The notes under the pieces: generated by a model | Told to the model about the DNA's origin: nothing | Databases searched by the model: none | Seen by the model: only the letters and a program-made list of their open reading frames with translations | Assembly (NCBI GenBank): GCA_949130495.1 | Contig: OX422211.1 | Coordinates: 443,184,219-443,248,218 of the forward strand | Length of the DNA: 64,000 nucleotides | Reading direction: 5' to 3' | From: Sambucus nigra | Taxonomy: Eukaryota; Streptophyta; Magnoliopsida; Dipsacales; Adoxaceae | Shown here: in pieces, positions 1-11,639 of the stretch | Layout of the letters: every line of letters begins with the position of its first letter | How positions within the stretch are numbered: the first letter of the stretch is position 1 | Made by a program: the position numbers and the translations under genes

Positions 1-775
1 TTTTTTTTATTTAAACGGGGTCTGGTATCAATTTTTAGAGTTATTTTTGGGCAACAAATGTTTTCCCATACATATCTAGAAGCTCCCAAACTCCCGTTCC
101 AACTAAAATGTCTAAGATCCAAGTTTCGTATTTAGATGTACTTTGCGATTTTGTTTTAAGAGCTCCAAGAATGTTTCATTCATCATCATCTTCGTTTAGT
201 ATGTTTCGTACCATGGATTCCGTATTTGATGTTTACACATGGTGAAATTCGTGTTTGTGCTATTGTGGTAAAGAAGTGGTGCATCTGTATTTTGTATTCG
301 TAAATGGTCGCTGAGTTGGTTTGATAGATACAGAGGCATGTGGACTCACAAGTTATAAAAGCTTGTATGGGTAGATCCCTAAGTTACACCGTGCAGGAGA
401 GGTTGAAAATCAAAGACATGTCAAGGCTTGCAAGGTCGTCAAGTCATTGAGTAGGTCATTTGTCAACTTTTATAAAACCTCAGCATGGTTATTTGTATAA
501 TTAGTCCATCCGAGGGTTTTTCCATTATGGATTTTCCTCATATAGTGGCATGTTATGGTTGATTTATTTATTTTATCATATATCACCTAGATGCATGTTT
601 TAGTTTAGATGAAAGTTTTCTAAATTGGTTTTTCCCAACAACTTGGTTTAAAATTGGTGCAAAGTTTTATTACGGTTAATTTTGTTTAATGTTTATTTAC
701 TTAATTTGAAAAATTAAAAATTAACTTTCATTGTTTAGATTATCCCTGCATACCCACTACCTTTCAGGGTCTTCA
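1..775 (+). repeat. 5' LTR of TG-1, right-hand part
   Basis: The segment ends in CA three bases before a primer-binding site. Around 505-545 (a 'ttttccattatggattttcct' type run) and 565-610 it matches, with many changes, the sense strand of the TG-2 LTR at the corresponding distance from the LTR end. The start of the LTR is outside the window. Confidence 0.6.
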
Positions 776-777
776 AA

Positions 778-790
778 TTGGCATCAGAGC
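778..790 (+). other. Primer-binding site of TG-1 (initiator tRNA-Met)
   Basis: TTGGCATCAGAGC differs by one base from the usual TTGGTATCAGAGC complementary to the 3' end of plant initiator tRNA-Met. It lies directly after the LTR, where copia minus-strand synthesis begins. Confidence 0.8.
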
Positions 791-918
791 AAGTACACTA
801 AGTTATTGTGTTAGATATGTATCTTAGGCATTGATTTTTCTAGCTTTTATTTGGAGTGTCATTCGATTTCTAGGGAACTAGTGTTTAATGGTATAATTAT
901 ATACACTGGAAAACGCTT

Positions 919-2643
919 ATGAAATTATCACTTAATGCAATAGATGAGCGAGTATTAAAAATAGTATGTAATAGTTGGTCTGAACCCACAACCTTAGTTG
1001 GTGACTATAGGATTCTCAAACTCATAGAATCATGGAGCAAAGAAGAGCAAAGGTTGGCCAACTATATTTATCAAGGTTTAAATCGTATGTTTTGCTATAT
1101 CACACCAGAGGAATTTTGTCGTATTTTGACATTTGAAATGTATAAAGAGGCTTGGAATATACTCTAACTTACCCATGAAAGTACTAGTTTTGTGAAGGCT
1201 TATAAAATCAAAAATCTCATCACTTAGTTTAAAACCTTTAAGATAGATGAAAGTTGAAACTTCGATGAGTCCTACGCTAGATTGTCTGATATTATGAACT
1301 CATCTTTTAATTTAGGAGAGAGAATACTCGTAAACTAAGTAGTCAAGAAAACCTTAAAGTCATTTCCAAAAAGATTTTATTCAAAAGTAACGGTTTTGAA
1401 TTCCTTGGGTACTTTAAACATTATGAAAATATATCTTATAGGTGATATTTAAACTTATGAGCTCGATATGTTTTCCTCTAAAATGAATAAGAAAGACAAG
1501 GGCCTTGACTCAAAAGCTCGACAGGAGGAAACACTTATTTTAGATGATGAACCTGATATCGATTTTGATGATATGGCCATGTTTGCAAAGAAGTTTAGAA
1601 AATTTCTGAAGTTTTAAAAAGAATAAAAATATGGAAATAAGTTTGAGAAAAATAAGTATAACAAGTCCGATCAATTTCCTAAAAATCATAGTGATAAATT
1701 TAAGACGGTGTGTGTGAGGGTTATAACCATAGGGCATCAATGTATTTAACTAAACTAAGGAAGGGAGGAAAGAAACTGAAGGTGTATAATGCCATCCTTA
1801 GGGATAATGATTCGAAATAGGGATCCAATTTCCCTATTGAGTGCAATTAAACCGCGTTTGCGGCCAGTCGTAAGAGACCGAATGAAAAATCTTCCATAAT
1901 TTTGAGCATGATACTTCCAAGACCATTATTTTTTTATCCTAAGTAAGTGATGGTGAAGATAGTGGAGAAGAATATGTGGATGAAAAAGAGTGTAAGGAGA
2001 TTGAACTATAAGTTGCCTTTTGTGAATTGTGTGTGGAGTTGTTAAAATTAAAAAAGGAAACCTTGAAGTTGGATGCCGGGATGAAAAATTGTTCCATATG
2101 CGCTAGTAATGCTAAATTGATTGAGGATATTAGAGTATCTGATATAAATTTTAATGAGAAACAGGTGTAAGTTAAGGGTGAGAGAGACCTTCGTGGTTTA
2201 AAGGAGGTATTAAAGAAGGAGCTTCTTGAGTTGAAGAATCCAAAAAATTTCTCGAGTCTAGAACTATTGAGTTATAGGATAGATTTAGAGACTCGAGTAG
2301 TGTCACATATGATTTTGAGACTAGGACTGAAAAGTTGGTTAACACGTCAGGCACCATATGAATTAAACATGATGAATGTGGGATTTTATTTAATGATCCA
2401 TATTCGTCCACTAATAAAGCCAACACCATGCATTTAAGAGTCTCAATTGTTGCTAAGAACATTAAAAAAACTTTACCCTCAGGTAACACCCCTCATTGTG
2501 TCTACACATGTATACATTTCGGTAGGAAAGGTCATATTAGGAGTTTTTTCTTTAATCTTAGAAATTGTCCTATAAAGTCAAAACCTAGACTCACTAAGAT
2601 TTTCAAAACCTTAGAGCATCATATTACACCTACATGGTTATAA
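919..2643 (+). pseudogene. Broken gag of TG-1 (copia nucleocapsid/capsid polyprotein)
   Basis: The longest open piece (919-1167) has the copia gag pattern: IDERV, then a W at 1135-1155 in an EAWNIL context matching the KEAWDVL motif of TG-4. Further pieces follow in shifted frames with stop codons: a capsid-like helix region (about 1200-1450), a lysine-rich linker with an MAMFAKKFRKFLK-like stretch (about 1570-1615), a charged coiled-coil part (about 1930-2230) and a remnant of the second zinc knuckle (about 2505-2560). That knuckle keeps the first Cys and the His, but two later cysteines are Phe. Gag would coat the RNA and form the virus-like particle. No pol follows. It is clearly non-functional: the frame is interrupted more than ten times. 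Confidence 0.75.
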
Positions 2644-2699
2644 GATTCGATTTGGATGCCTTTTCATGTTAGACTAGCTGATTCTCAAATGCCTACACA

Positions 2700-4540
2700 A
2701 GAGACTTCTTCTACTATATCTAGTGGTTGATTGTGTTAACATGTTTTCATACATTAGCATTTTTACTTCATGATATATGCGTTTACTAGTTGTATATAGT
2801 TTGAGTCCTATGTATTTTGATTTTTATTTATAAGGTCTTATTGAAAAATATGAAAATATTTTTTGTCTTTTGAGTTATTTTTTAATGGGTATCATTTTGA
2901 AAGATGTTTAAAAACTCAAAAATATTTTTTTATTTCTGTCTAGTTTAGTTTTACATATTTTGTATGGAATAATGTGTTTGAATCCACTTTATTCCACGCT
3001 TCCATATGTCTAAGACATTAGATTATGATTTTCAATACTTCGGATAGTTCTTAATTATACTTCCAAGGCATTGTTTGACTTTGATTTTCTTTATAGGTTT
3101 ACTTTGCATATGCTTCCACAGATAAATGCATGGAAACTTTTGAATTGTAGTTTCACATTTTACATTTGAGGTATGTGAGATGTTCTCCCATTAATCTTGT
3201 CATCTAATATTTTATGACTATGGAGGATTTATGCATATAATAACTTTTCCCATGAATATGTTAATTTTTATTAAAATATATGAGGATGCAAGGAAAATGA
3301 CTATGAAAGGAGTAAATCTCCTTTGCAGTACAACCACAGTTGGCAAAGATCCTAAAAAACGAGAGGCAAAAGGAAAAGATTAAAGGCCAAATAATTTGTT
3401 TGATTGATTTTCAAATATGGTTTCTTCAAAAGACTTGAGTGAGAAAATTTATTATTTATTGAGGTGTCATTGTTGAAGATAAATGGATTTTTACAATGAA
3501 TCCGAGTTATGTTTATCATGTCATGACAGTATTGATTTATAAAATCGTCAAAATTCTAGGCTTCTATGCATTGTGTTTATTTATTCTTTAAGTTTACTTT
3601 ATTTATCATTTGAGGCCAAATCTTAGTTTGGTAAAGTTTTGTGGTCAAATATAATTCCATGTGATTTTTTAAGGATTGAGTCATAATTTATTTTTATCTA
3701 CTTCACACATAGTTTTTCCATTTCACAAATTTAGACACATCGATACAATGGTAATGTGTACATCTTATGTGTTTTGGGTCATTTTTTTGGTCATTTGTAC
3801 TATATATATTTGCATAAGTGTCATTGGTATATTTTTCATATTTATATGTATGGTATCATTTTCTTTTGAGTATTTACGTATGCATCTAATCGCTTTTTTC
3901 CATGCACTTTATCTTTAAATCAAATTGGCATGTTGTATGATCATGTTAGTACATCTTGTTTCTTATTTTCATTGATATCAAAAGTATCATTATGTATTCA
4001 AGTGGGTATCATTTTTGTATGTATTAACTGATCATTGTGTGGATTATTTGTGCATGTGTTGCCATGTGTGTTTTGTTGCAATTTACACCCTTTAATAGTA
4101 TTATTTCTATTCCTAAATTTCAATTGATATCATATGTTCTAACATTTATAGGGAGATATATTTTGTGGGGGAGAAATAGTTATACGCATTCTTTCTTTGT
4201 CTATACCTAAACAAAAAGGGCGAGAAAAGTTATTTTTCCATTAGTGTTTTGAGTACACATTTTATCTTAGAGGGAAATGTCTTACCTAGGACAATTAAAA
4301 TTATTATACACAAGGGGAGTTTTATTAATATCAATGTTTTATACTTGTTATGTTATCTTTGCATTTGAAGGTGTGATTAAGTATTCAGGTTTCAAGATGA
4401 CAAAGTTTACAAGTATTGAAAGATACTCAAGGCATGTGTCTCTCGAGCGTCTGTACTTTTTCCTTTGGGTTTTGGGATTGAGTCTTAGAGAGATTGATGA
4501 CCCATAGGTATTTTATTTTTATTTTTTTTCCCAGAATAGC
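2700..4540 (+). other. Non-coding internal region of TG-1 between gag and the polypurine tract
   Basis: About 1.8 kb, T-rich, with only short spurious ORFs. Blocks resemble the equivalent regions of TG-2, TG-3 and TG-4: a run of TTTTTG/CAAAAA repeats near 2850-2930, a GAGATGTTCTCCC block near 3178-3195, and the hairpin at 3298-3338. Two purine-rich blocks (near 4152-4168 and 4215-4232) look like extra polypurine tracts. Confidence 0.6.
3298..3338 (+). other. Conserved hairpin, TG-1 copy
   Basis: GAAAGGAG and CTCCTTTG can pair around a TAAAT loop, followed by an AACCAC stretch. The same hairpin, with changed stem sequence, occurs at the same place in TG-2, TG-3 and TG-4. In the element's RNA it would lie in the 3' part of the internal region. 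Its function is unknown; packaging or dimerisation is a guess. Confidence 0.55.
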
Positions 4541-4554
4541 AAAAAGGAGGAGAT
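4541..4554 (+). other. Polypurine tract of TG-1
   Basis: AAAAAGGAGGAGAT lies directly before the TG that opens the 3' LTR, the standard site for plus-strand priming. Confidence 0.75.
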
Positions 4555-4555
4555 T

Positions 4556-4830
4556 TGTAAGCACAAATTTCCAATTTAGTAAATTTTATATATTGACTTA
4601 ATTATGAATAAAATATTTTGAGCCATATGTTACTTTGTTTTTTGACCTTTCAAGACTATGGCATGTTTTATTGAAGACGTAGTGGCGAAGATTTAGAGAT
4701 TACTTCTTGTGTTGTGTTTCGTGCCACTTTTCATCTTCATGTTTTTTACGATCTCTCAAGTATGAATGAGTATGAGTTTTTATACTTGGAATTTATTATC
4801 TTTGGGTGTTTGTTTGGAGCAATTTTAAAC
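4556..4830 (+). repeat. 3' LTR of TG-1, left-hand part
   Basis: Begins TGTAAGCACAAATTT, matching the TGTAAGGAAACAAATTT start of the TG-2 LTR. A GAAGACGTAG-GG-CAAGATTTA-A block and a TTTCGTGCCAC block are shared in the same order. Similarity fades near 4830; the rest of the LTR is deleted or too diverged to follow. Confidence 0.65.
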
Positions 4831-5515
4831 CTCGATAATTTTATAAACTTATTGATCCTCATTGAAAGTAATGAAGAAAATGTCCATGATCTTCTCTTTC
4901 AAGAATCCAACACTCAAGTTAGTTTCTTTAACACATATAACTCTTATAATATTATCAAGTAAATTCGACTCTATCTATTCATTCATCCACTATGAAATCC
5001 ATAATCTTCAGAAAAATAAAACCCATCTTAAGAAATGTCAGTCACCACCAAACAAACTTCTAATCACATGTACATCATTAGCATGCCTTATGGGATAATA
5101 ACAACAACCGAGTGTACTCATTGATTCCTTACCACTATTATCCACCTCAAAATATTCCTACAAAAATGTTTAAACGAAATGGGGTGTTCGACATTCCAGT
5201 GGAGAATATTCATCTTGAAGTTAACACCAATATTAACCCTTATAGAGCCCCTCTATAATCTTGTCGAAGAATATTTCCCAGCAAATGTGAGTGAACCCAC
5301 CTATGGAAACATTAAGGAAAATTTTTATGTGAACCGTTAGCACATAAAAATCATGTGAAATCGCTCCTCATATTCAACAAGTTTATGTTACATTTTTACA
5401 TTTATAAGAACGACGTTGTTTTACTTTCGCATCTTTACATTTATAACAACATTATTTTTTCGTCACCCGTGATGAAAACATCAAAACTAAATATTCATTA
5501 ACATTGAACACAATA
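4831..5515. other. Spacer with no recognised feature
   Basis: AT-rich sequence between the decayed TG-1 LTR and TG-2. Short ORFs here have no recognisable domain or family pattern. The last five bases (AATGA, 5516-5520) are the likely target duplication of TG-2. Confidence 0.5.
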
Positions 5516-5520
5516 AATGA

Positions 5521-6316
5521 CGTTGGAACACAAGGACCCAAATTTAAAATTCTTTAAAATAAACGAGATGGTTCAAAGAAATTTTCAGCTACAATTTCAA
5601 TTCAAATTTAAAACATAAACAAACTTCAAATTTTAATTTCTTCCAAATTAAAATTAAACTAAACTATAAGTGAAATAAAAACTACTCAAACATTAATTTC
5701 ACTTAAATCCAATTAATTCAGCTCAACTTTTTAAATTTGCCTAACAATAATTAATTCATTTTTCAATATAGGCCAAACAAAATTAAAACAAATTTTATCT
5801 AATTAAATTGTGTTGACATGAATTAAATTAAATTAAATTCACCCAAATATATTTTAGCACCAAATTAAAGTAAGATTGCAAATTAAACCAACTTTTATCC
5901 TTTTTAACCTAAGCATGCATTCTAAGTGAGCTAAACAAGATAAAAGAAACAAGCTCACTACACGAGGATGTACGAGGAAAACCTAAATGGGAGAAACCTC
6001 GAACGGCCTTGGCCTAACAAATCCACTATATATGGTTTTATAATTACAAGACAAAAGACTTACAACACTCAACTTGACTCCTTCAAGCCTCGACGCTTCT
6101 TCTTGTAACTACCTCCATCTAGTTGATAATCACGATGCCCATCGCAGTCTTGGAGTCCATTAATGGAGGCACAACCCACTGTGAACCACACATGGTGCGT
6201 TTCACCATGTGAGAAAGCGGAAGCACAAACTTCCTCTCCTTTATGGGTAGAGAATGAACCTAAGATTCTCTTCTTGTTGCTGTAGAGAAAACCCGGTGCC
6301 AAAACTCTCCAAGCAA

Positions 6317-6370
<54 letters not shown>

Positions 6371-7109
6371 AACTTAGATTCTAAATAAACAGGTGTGTGT
6401 GTGTGTGTGTTTTGTAGAGTTTTAATCCATGAATTTACACACACAAAACTTGAACTTTTAATAGAAAACTTTTTTCTTTCAAAGACTAGAGTAATGCGTG
6501 TCAAAAGTTTTTCTAAAAGCTCTTGTTCCCGCACTTTTTAATCAGGTAAAAGAGGTGGGAAACGAAATGGGCAAGTGGGAACTTATTGAAAAAAGATGTC
6601 AGAATACTGCCCAGGACTTCATTCGAACCAAACTTCTAACTAGAAAACAGAAGCAAAATGCCAAAAGTCATCAGAATCTCGTTCGAACAACTTGGGCTAT
6701 CGTTCGAACGACATCCAATCTCGTTCAAATGAGATTTAAAAAAAACTCAAATGCTCTTTTTAAGCCCAAAAAACGTTTACAAAAAGTTCTAAAATATTTT
6801 TCTGAGAAAAATAAAAGTCGTTCAAATATATTTTATAACCTATACACCCATAAACTATTTTTCAAGATCCTATATATATAGTAGATCATTCATACCTTTG
6901 GAGACTTGGAATCTTCAATGTTGATGACGTGAAACATTTGGTATGAAACCCTGCAAGGATGAAACTTTAAATCTTGGTCGCTACGTCTCCAACTTCTTCA
7001 AACGTCATAGGCTTGATAGGAACAAACAACTATCCTATGACTCAAATGGTTTTGTCCGGGATTAAGACAAAACTACATAAGAACTCAATTGGAAATTTAT
7101 GTCCTTACA
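5521..7109 (-). repeat. 3' LTR of TG-2
   Basis: On the minus strand it starts TGTAAGGAC at 7109 and ends near GTTCCAACG at 5521 (the terminal CA now CG). It aligns along its length with 20992-22550. Palindromic TCGTTCGAACGA-like motifs lie at about 6619-6732, upstream in LTR sense of a TA-rich TATA region at 6319-6366. Confidence 0.85.
6319..6366. repeat. (TA)n microsatellite grown at the TATA-like site of the TG-2 3' LTR
   Basis: About 24 TA units lie between GCAAAGA and AAAGAACTTAGATTC. The partner LTR has the same flanks around only about six TA units (21788-21804). The expansion therefore happened after insertion, at what is probably the promoter TATA box. Confidence 0.8.
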
Positions 7110-7598
7110 AATCTCCCCCTTTTGCTAATCCGAGACAAAACCCAACAAAAAATTCTAAGGGCCGTCAATCTCGTCTAGACACAATATCCCACCCAAAAAA
7201 AAATGCAGACGCTATGACTCGACCCAAGGATGCTTTGCCACTATATTGAATTTTCCGCTAAAAGGAATTTCCTGCACACTTAAGCACACCATCAAATGCA
7301 TAGGGAATATAGCAATCTTAAAAGTGAAAAATAACTACTCCCCCTTAATTAATTCCCCCCCCCCCCCTTTTTATCTACTAATGTCTACCTACGAAGACGT
7401 CTCCCCCTAAGTTTGATCACCCCAAATTCAAAGGATGAGATATCATTTCTCCCCCTTTTTGTTCAGGAATAGATAAAGGAAAAAAAATTATTTCTCCCAC
7501 AATATAAAGAAAATACATATTTCTCCCCTAAAGTCTAAACAAGGGATATAAATTAAGAAGAAACAATTTAAACATGTAATGGTGAATAAGGTGACAAG
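7110..7598 (-). other. Left part of the TG-2 internal region with several polypurine-like tracts
   Basis: Directly next to the LTR, AATCTCCCCCTTTTGC (7109-7125) is the minus-strand polypurine tract GCAAAAGGGGGAGAT. Further CT/C-rich blocks of the same look occur near 7340-7371, 7400-7409, 7449-7460 and 7493-7500. The 3' ends of TG-3 and TG-4 also have repeats of this kind. No coding potential. The last five bases, ACAAG, are the target site of COP-1. Confidence 0.7.
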
Positions 7599-9558
7599 TG
7601 AAAAAAATGCCACTTAAGTTGTTTAAAAAGTTTAAGACGGTTTAAATGGCTCCGAACAGTTTGGTTGAGAAACTCCTTTTTTTACAAAACAAGTACTAAC
7701 ACAAGATGTGTATAAAAAGTTATGAACGAGATATTTCAGTTATTAAGTAACAAAGTTTTGAAAAACAAAACTAAATAAATTCTAAATCAACACACAAGTA
7801 GAAGGTGATGAAAAGAAGATCAAACATCCAAGAACACAAGATTTTAACGTGGTAAAACCCCACCCAATTGGGGAAACATCCACGGAGGTCTCTATACCTC
7901 AAAACAAAAATCCACTAAAAAGAATTTAGGGTACAAGCTATATAACAATCTAAACACACAATCAGACCTATTTTAAGTCTAGAAAATATATCAGCTCCGT
8001 TAGGTTATTCTGACTTTCATGAAGGCTCTGGTGTTGAAGTTGTTCTCTCGGCTTTGTTCCTCTTCTCCTTTTTAGCTTTCAGTCGACTCTAAAGTCAATG
8101 ATCTCTCTACGAACACTTATTTAGTGTTGTAGTGTGAATAGTGTAAGTGGTGAAGTGCCTAAACACAAGCTTGCAACACACACACACACACATACAGACA
8201 TATACTTATACAGACAATATACCTATCAAATTATAGATTTCATTCTAAAGTGCATTTATGATTTTTGAATTTAAGTTGGTTTGAAAACCTCAGACTTCTG
8301 ATTTTTATTTATATCCACAGATCTCGAGGCAAACTTGCTATCAAAAAGAGCCAAGGTCCTAAACACTTTCTCTTTTTTTTTATCTACATAGTTATTTCAC
8401 AAATTGTGAAATATCAGTATGAAGGTGTAAAATGCCATTCAAGATCTTAACTAGATCTAAATTTATTTTTTCTCAAAATTGGAAACAGAAAAGGATTTGT
8501 TGGTAAGTGTTTTGACAAAAACATTTACGAGTAAAACAACCAACAAATATGGATTTCTTGAAGAAAGAAATAGACCTAAGTATGTATACATTTTTGTATC
8601 ACACACAGGTCAGATCTACACTTTCTATGAAAAGAAAATGGAATCCAAACTTCGTGACTAGTTAGATAATAAATTACAGACCAGAGAGGATGGATATTCA
8701 CACACGATTGAACACACTCAAACTCACAAGGTATTTTTTGAGGAAAAATCACAAGAGTTTGATTTTGGGTTTGATATTCTCACTCTCTCTCTTCTTATTA
8801 TCTCTAAAAACTCAATTGATCCAAAGACTGTAAACGTATAACACTTGGTCTCTATTTATACAGCCAAGGGAAGGATCTAGAAAGACGAACCAAATACACG
8901 GCTTAGATTAAATCTACTCAAATCGAAGCAAATCCTAAGGTTGTAAAATGACCGCTTTTAAAGTCCATATGATTGGTCCAATTTATAAAGACATGGATTG
9001 AGATAAGAGACATGAAGACCACAGACAACATAAATCCAACGCTTTAGATTGAGTCTTAAGTTTGTGAGAGAGGAAAAGCACAAATCTAATGGGTAAATAG
9101 CCAACACGTGTAGGGCAGGGATCAAACAAAAAACACGAATTTTGAAACTTCTTAAAATACAATTGGTTACTACAAATGTTTTTGTCGGTTTTGGTTTCTA
9201 CCCGACCAAAGTTTTTAGGAGATAAAAGAATTTACAAATAAGTCCAAAACATTTTAAAACTAATTTTAAAATGTTAAAAAAATGCTTTATAAATTCCTAA
9301 AAATTATTTAAAAATCCCAAAAATTATTATAATGGGAATTAATACTCACACACCTAATATGATATGAATGCAACAAAAAAAATGCAATCCTAGGTGCAGT
9401 GTTGGTATTATACCTTTGAGAATAACATTGTAAATATCATGTAGAGTTTGAGGTTCTTTAGTAGACTAGGGTATGACTCAAATTTTGTCACTATTTCCGA
9501 ACTAAATAAGCACCTATATAATATACACTCAAGTGAGTAAAAAATATAGGGTGCTTCA
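7599..9558 (-). repeat. 3' LTR of COP-1
   Basis: On the minus strand it opens TGAAGCACCC at 9558 and closes in CA at 7599. It aligns throughout with 15591-17565. A good TATA box, CTGTATAAATAG in LTR sense, lies at 8852-8863, about 700 bp from the LTR start, so transcription would begin near 8830. Confidence 0.9.
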
Positions 9559-10066
9559 ATATCCCCCTTTGGAAATATGAGACAAAATCTCCTTTGAGTC
9601 ATCGAGGACTCGTAGGGATACTAGAAAATAAGAAAATCCGATTCCTATACAAAATTCTATCTACCCCGTATCCTAGAGAAGAAAATTACATTACTCAACT
9701 AAATACAGACCAATACCCTAACAATATTCTGATAAAACGAGGTACTGATTTCTTGAAAATAAGATAACTAAGATCAAGTATTTTAGTAGAAGTAATTAAA
9801 ATAATGTCCAAGTGGACTTATAGTTTCTCCCCCATTTTATCTCAAATGGACAAGGAGTAGGAACATATATACATGAACAAATAAAATATAAAGAAGATAA
9901 ATATTCATTAACGCACAAACATCAACAAGTCACATTAAGGATATCCTACATAAAACAGATATAGGAAGTGTCTTTTGTCAATTTTGAAACATCCGTGCCC
10001 TATATCCTCAAAGATTAATTATGAGCGTGAATATGACCGGATGATATTTTATGATATGATAAACAT
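9559..10066 (-). other. COP-1 polypurine tract and 3' untranslated region
   Basis: CCAAAGGGGGATAT (minus strand, about 9559-9572) abuts the LTR and is the polypurine tract. The remaining ~490 bases up to the end of the RNase H frame show no coding pattern. Confidence 0.75.
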
Positions 10067-10306
10067 TTATTCAAGAAATATCACGCCAATAGATTTTCGT
10101 AAAGTCTCAAATCTGATATTATCTAAAGGCTTTGTGAACCAATCAGCTAATTGAAGATCTGTGGGTAGATACATAATTTCCAATTCCTTAGATTTTACTA
10201 ATTCACGGATAAAGTGATATCGAATCTTAATGTGTTTTGTACGAGAGTGTTGCATGGGATTTTTTGAAGTATAAATTGCACTTTGATTATCACAATATAT
10301 GTGCAA
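10067..10306 (-). pseudogene. COP-1 RNase H (C-terminal part of pol)
   Basis: Open for 79 codons. It shows the copia RNase H end: YCDNQSAI near the start, then SRTKHIKIRYHFIRE, a LPTDLQLADWFTKPL stretch near residues 50-60 and RFETLRKSIG at the end. RNase H removes the RNA template during reverse transcription. The aspartate of the YCDN motif is present. The open piece starts mid-domain; the rest is upstream in broken frames, so it makes no complete enzyme. Confidence 0.85.
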
Positions 10307-11604
10307 CTTATCTTCAGTTATGCCATAATCTTCTAAAATCTGTTTTATCCACAGTAATTATGAACAACAACGTCCAGATACAATGTACTCTGATTTAGCA
10401 GTGGATAACGAAGTACAATTTTATTTTTTACTAGACCATCTTACTAAATTATTTCCTATATAATAATAGGCTCCTGACGTACTCTAACTATCATCGGAAC
10501 TCTCTACCCAATCAGCATCGGTGTAACCAATTACAGTAGTATGGATCTGTCATTGGTGTACCAAGGTCCTAAATTGAGAGTTCATTTAACATATTTAGTA
10601 ATTCTCTTAACACATGATAAATGACTCTTTTTAGGTGCATTCTGATATCTAACGCAGACACAAACAGCATACATAATGTCAGGGCGTGAAGCAGTGAGTA
10701 TAGTAAGGTTCCTATCATACTACGGTAAAGAGTGAGATCAATAGATTTCCCATGTTCATCCTTAGACATTTTATGGAGGTACTCATAGGTGTCCTAGTAT
10801 CTTTTTCATTTTATAGTCCGAATTTCTTAACAATCTTTAAAGGATATTTGGATTACAAAATGAATAAACCTTCTGAATTCTGTTTGACTTGAAGTCCTAA
10901 AAAGAATTACAACTCCCCCATAAGAGATATTTGAAATTCTCTATGCATAAATTTAGAGAAATTTTCAACTTCTGTTAAGGATGTAGATCCAAAAATGATA
11001 TCATCTACGTAGACTTAGGATATAACAACAATTTTGTCAAAATGTTTAACAAATAGAGTTGCATAATTACCACCTCTCCTAAAGCTGTTGTTTAATAAAA
11101 ACGTAGAAAATCGATCATACCAAGCAAGGGTTCTTATTTTAGACCATATAAGGCCTTTTTCAATCGAAAAACGTGATTCGGATGGTGAGGGTCAATAAAC
11201 CCTTTTGGCTATTCTATATAGACTTCCTCAGTTAGAATACCATTAAGGAACGAAGATTTCACATCCATTTGGTAGAGAGTGAATTGGAAATGACAAGTTA
11301 TTGCTAGGAGTAGACGAACAGATTCAACACGAGTTACTGGTGCAAATGTCTTCTCGAAATCTATTCCTTCAATATGAGAATAGCCTTGGGCAACTAATCT
11401 AGCCTTATTTCTAATGACCATCCCAGTCCCATCTATTTTATTTTTGAAGACCCAACATGTGCCAGTAACCTTTTTATTTTCTGGACTGGGTACAAGATAC
11501 CATACGTCATGAATGATAAATTGAAGAAGCTCCTCATGCATAGCACTTATCCACAAGGATTCACTTAGGGCTTCATTTACATTCTTTGGTTCTACAAGAG
11601 ACAC
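10307..11604 (-). pseudogene. COP-1 reverse transcriptase, interrupted
   Basis: The first 131 codons (11604-11209) are open and show the copia RT start: NVNEALSE, then KARLVAQGYSHIEGIDFEKTF, and MDVKSSFLNG, where copia usually has MDVKTAFLNG. Translation then meets a stop before PKGF. The catalytic box YVDD is intact at 11000-11011, followed by IIFGST, but a stop lies a few codons upstream. At least ten more stops or frameshifts follow before RNase H. The enzyme would copy element RNA into DNA inside the particle; this copy cannot. Confidence 0.85.
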
Positions 11605-11639
11605 AAAGCATGCATAATGAGAAAATTATGTAGCTGGGA

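Larger units (their letters stand above)
1..4830 (+). mobile_element. TG-1: degenerate gag-only copia-derived LTR retrotransposon (TR-GAG type)
   Basis: Order on the plus strand: partial 5' LTR, primer site, broken gag, about 1.9 kb of non-coding DNA, polypurine tract, then the start of a 3' LTR. No protease, integrase, reverse transcriptase or RNase H is visible in the 3.8-kb internal region. LTR and gag resemble TG-2, TG-3 and TG-4, so this is the oldest-looking member of the same family. The left end runs off the window and the right LTR loses similarity near 4830, so neither outer boundary nor a target duplication can be given. Confidence 0.75.

Noticed and set aside
6241..6534. Minus-strand ORF with a long Tyr-Ile repeat
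   Set aside because: The repeat is the (TA)n microsatellite inside the TG-2 LTR; the partner LTR has no such ORF.
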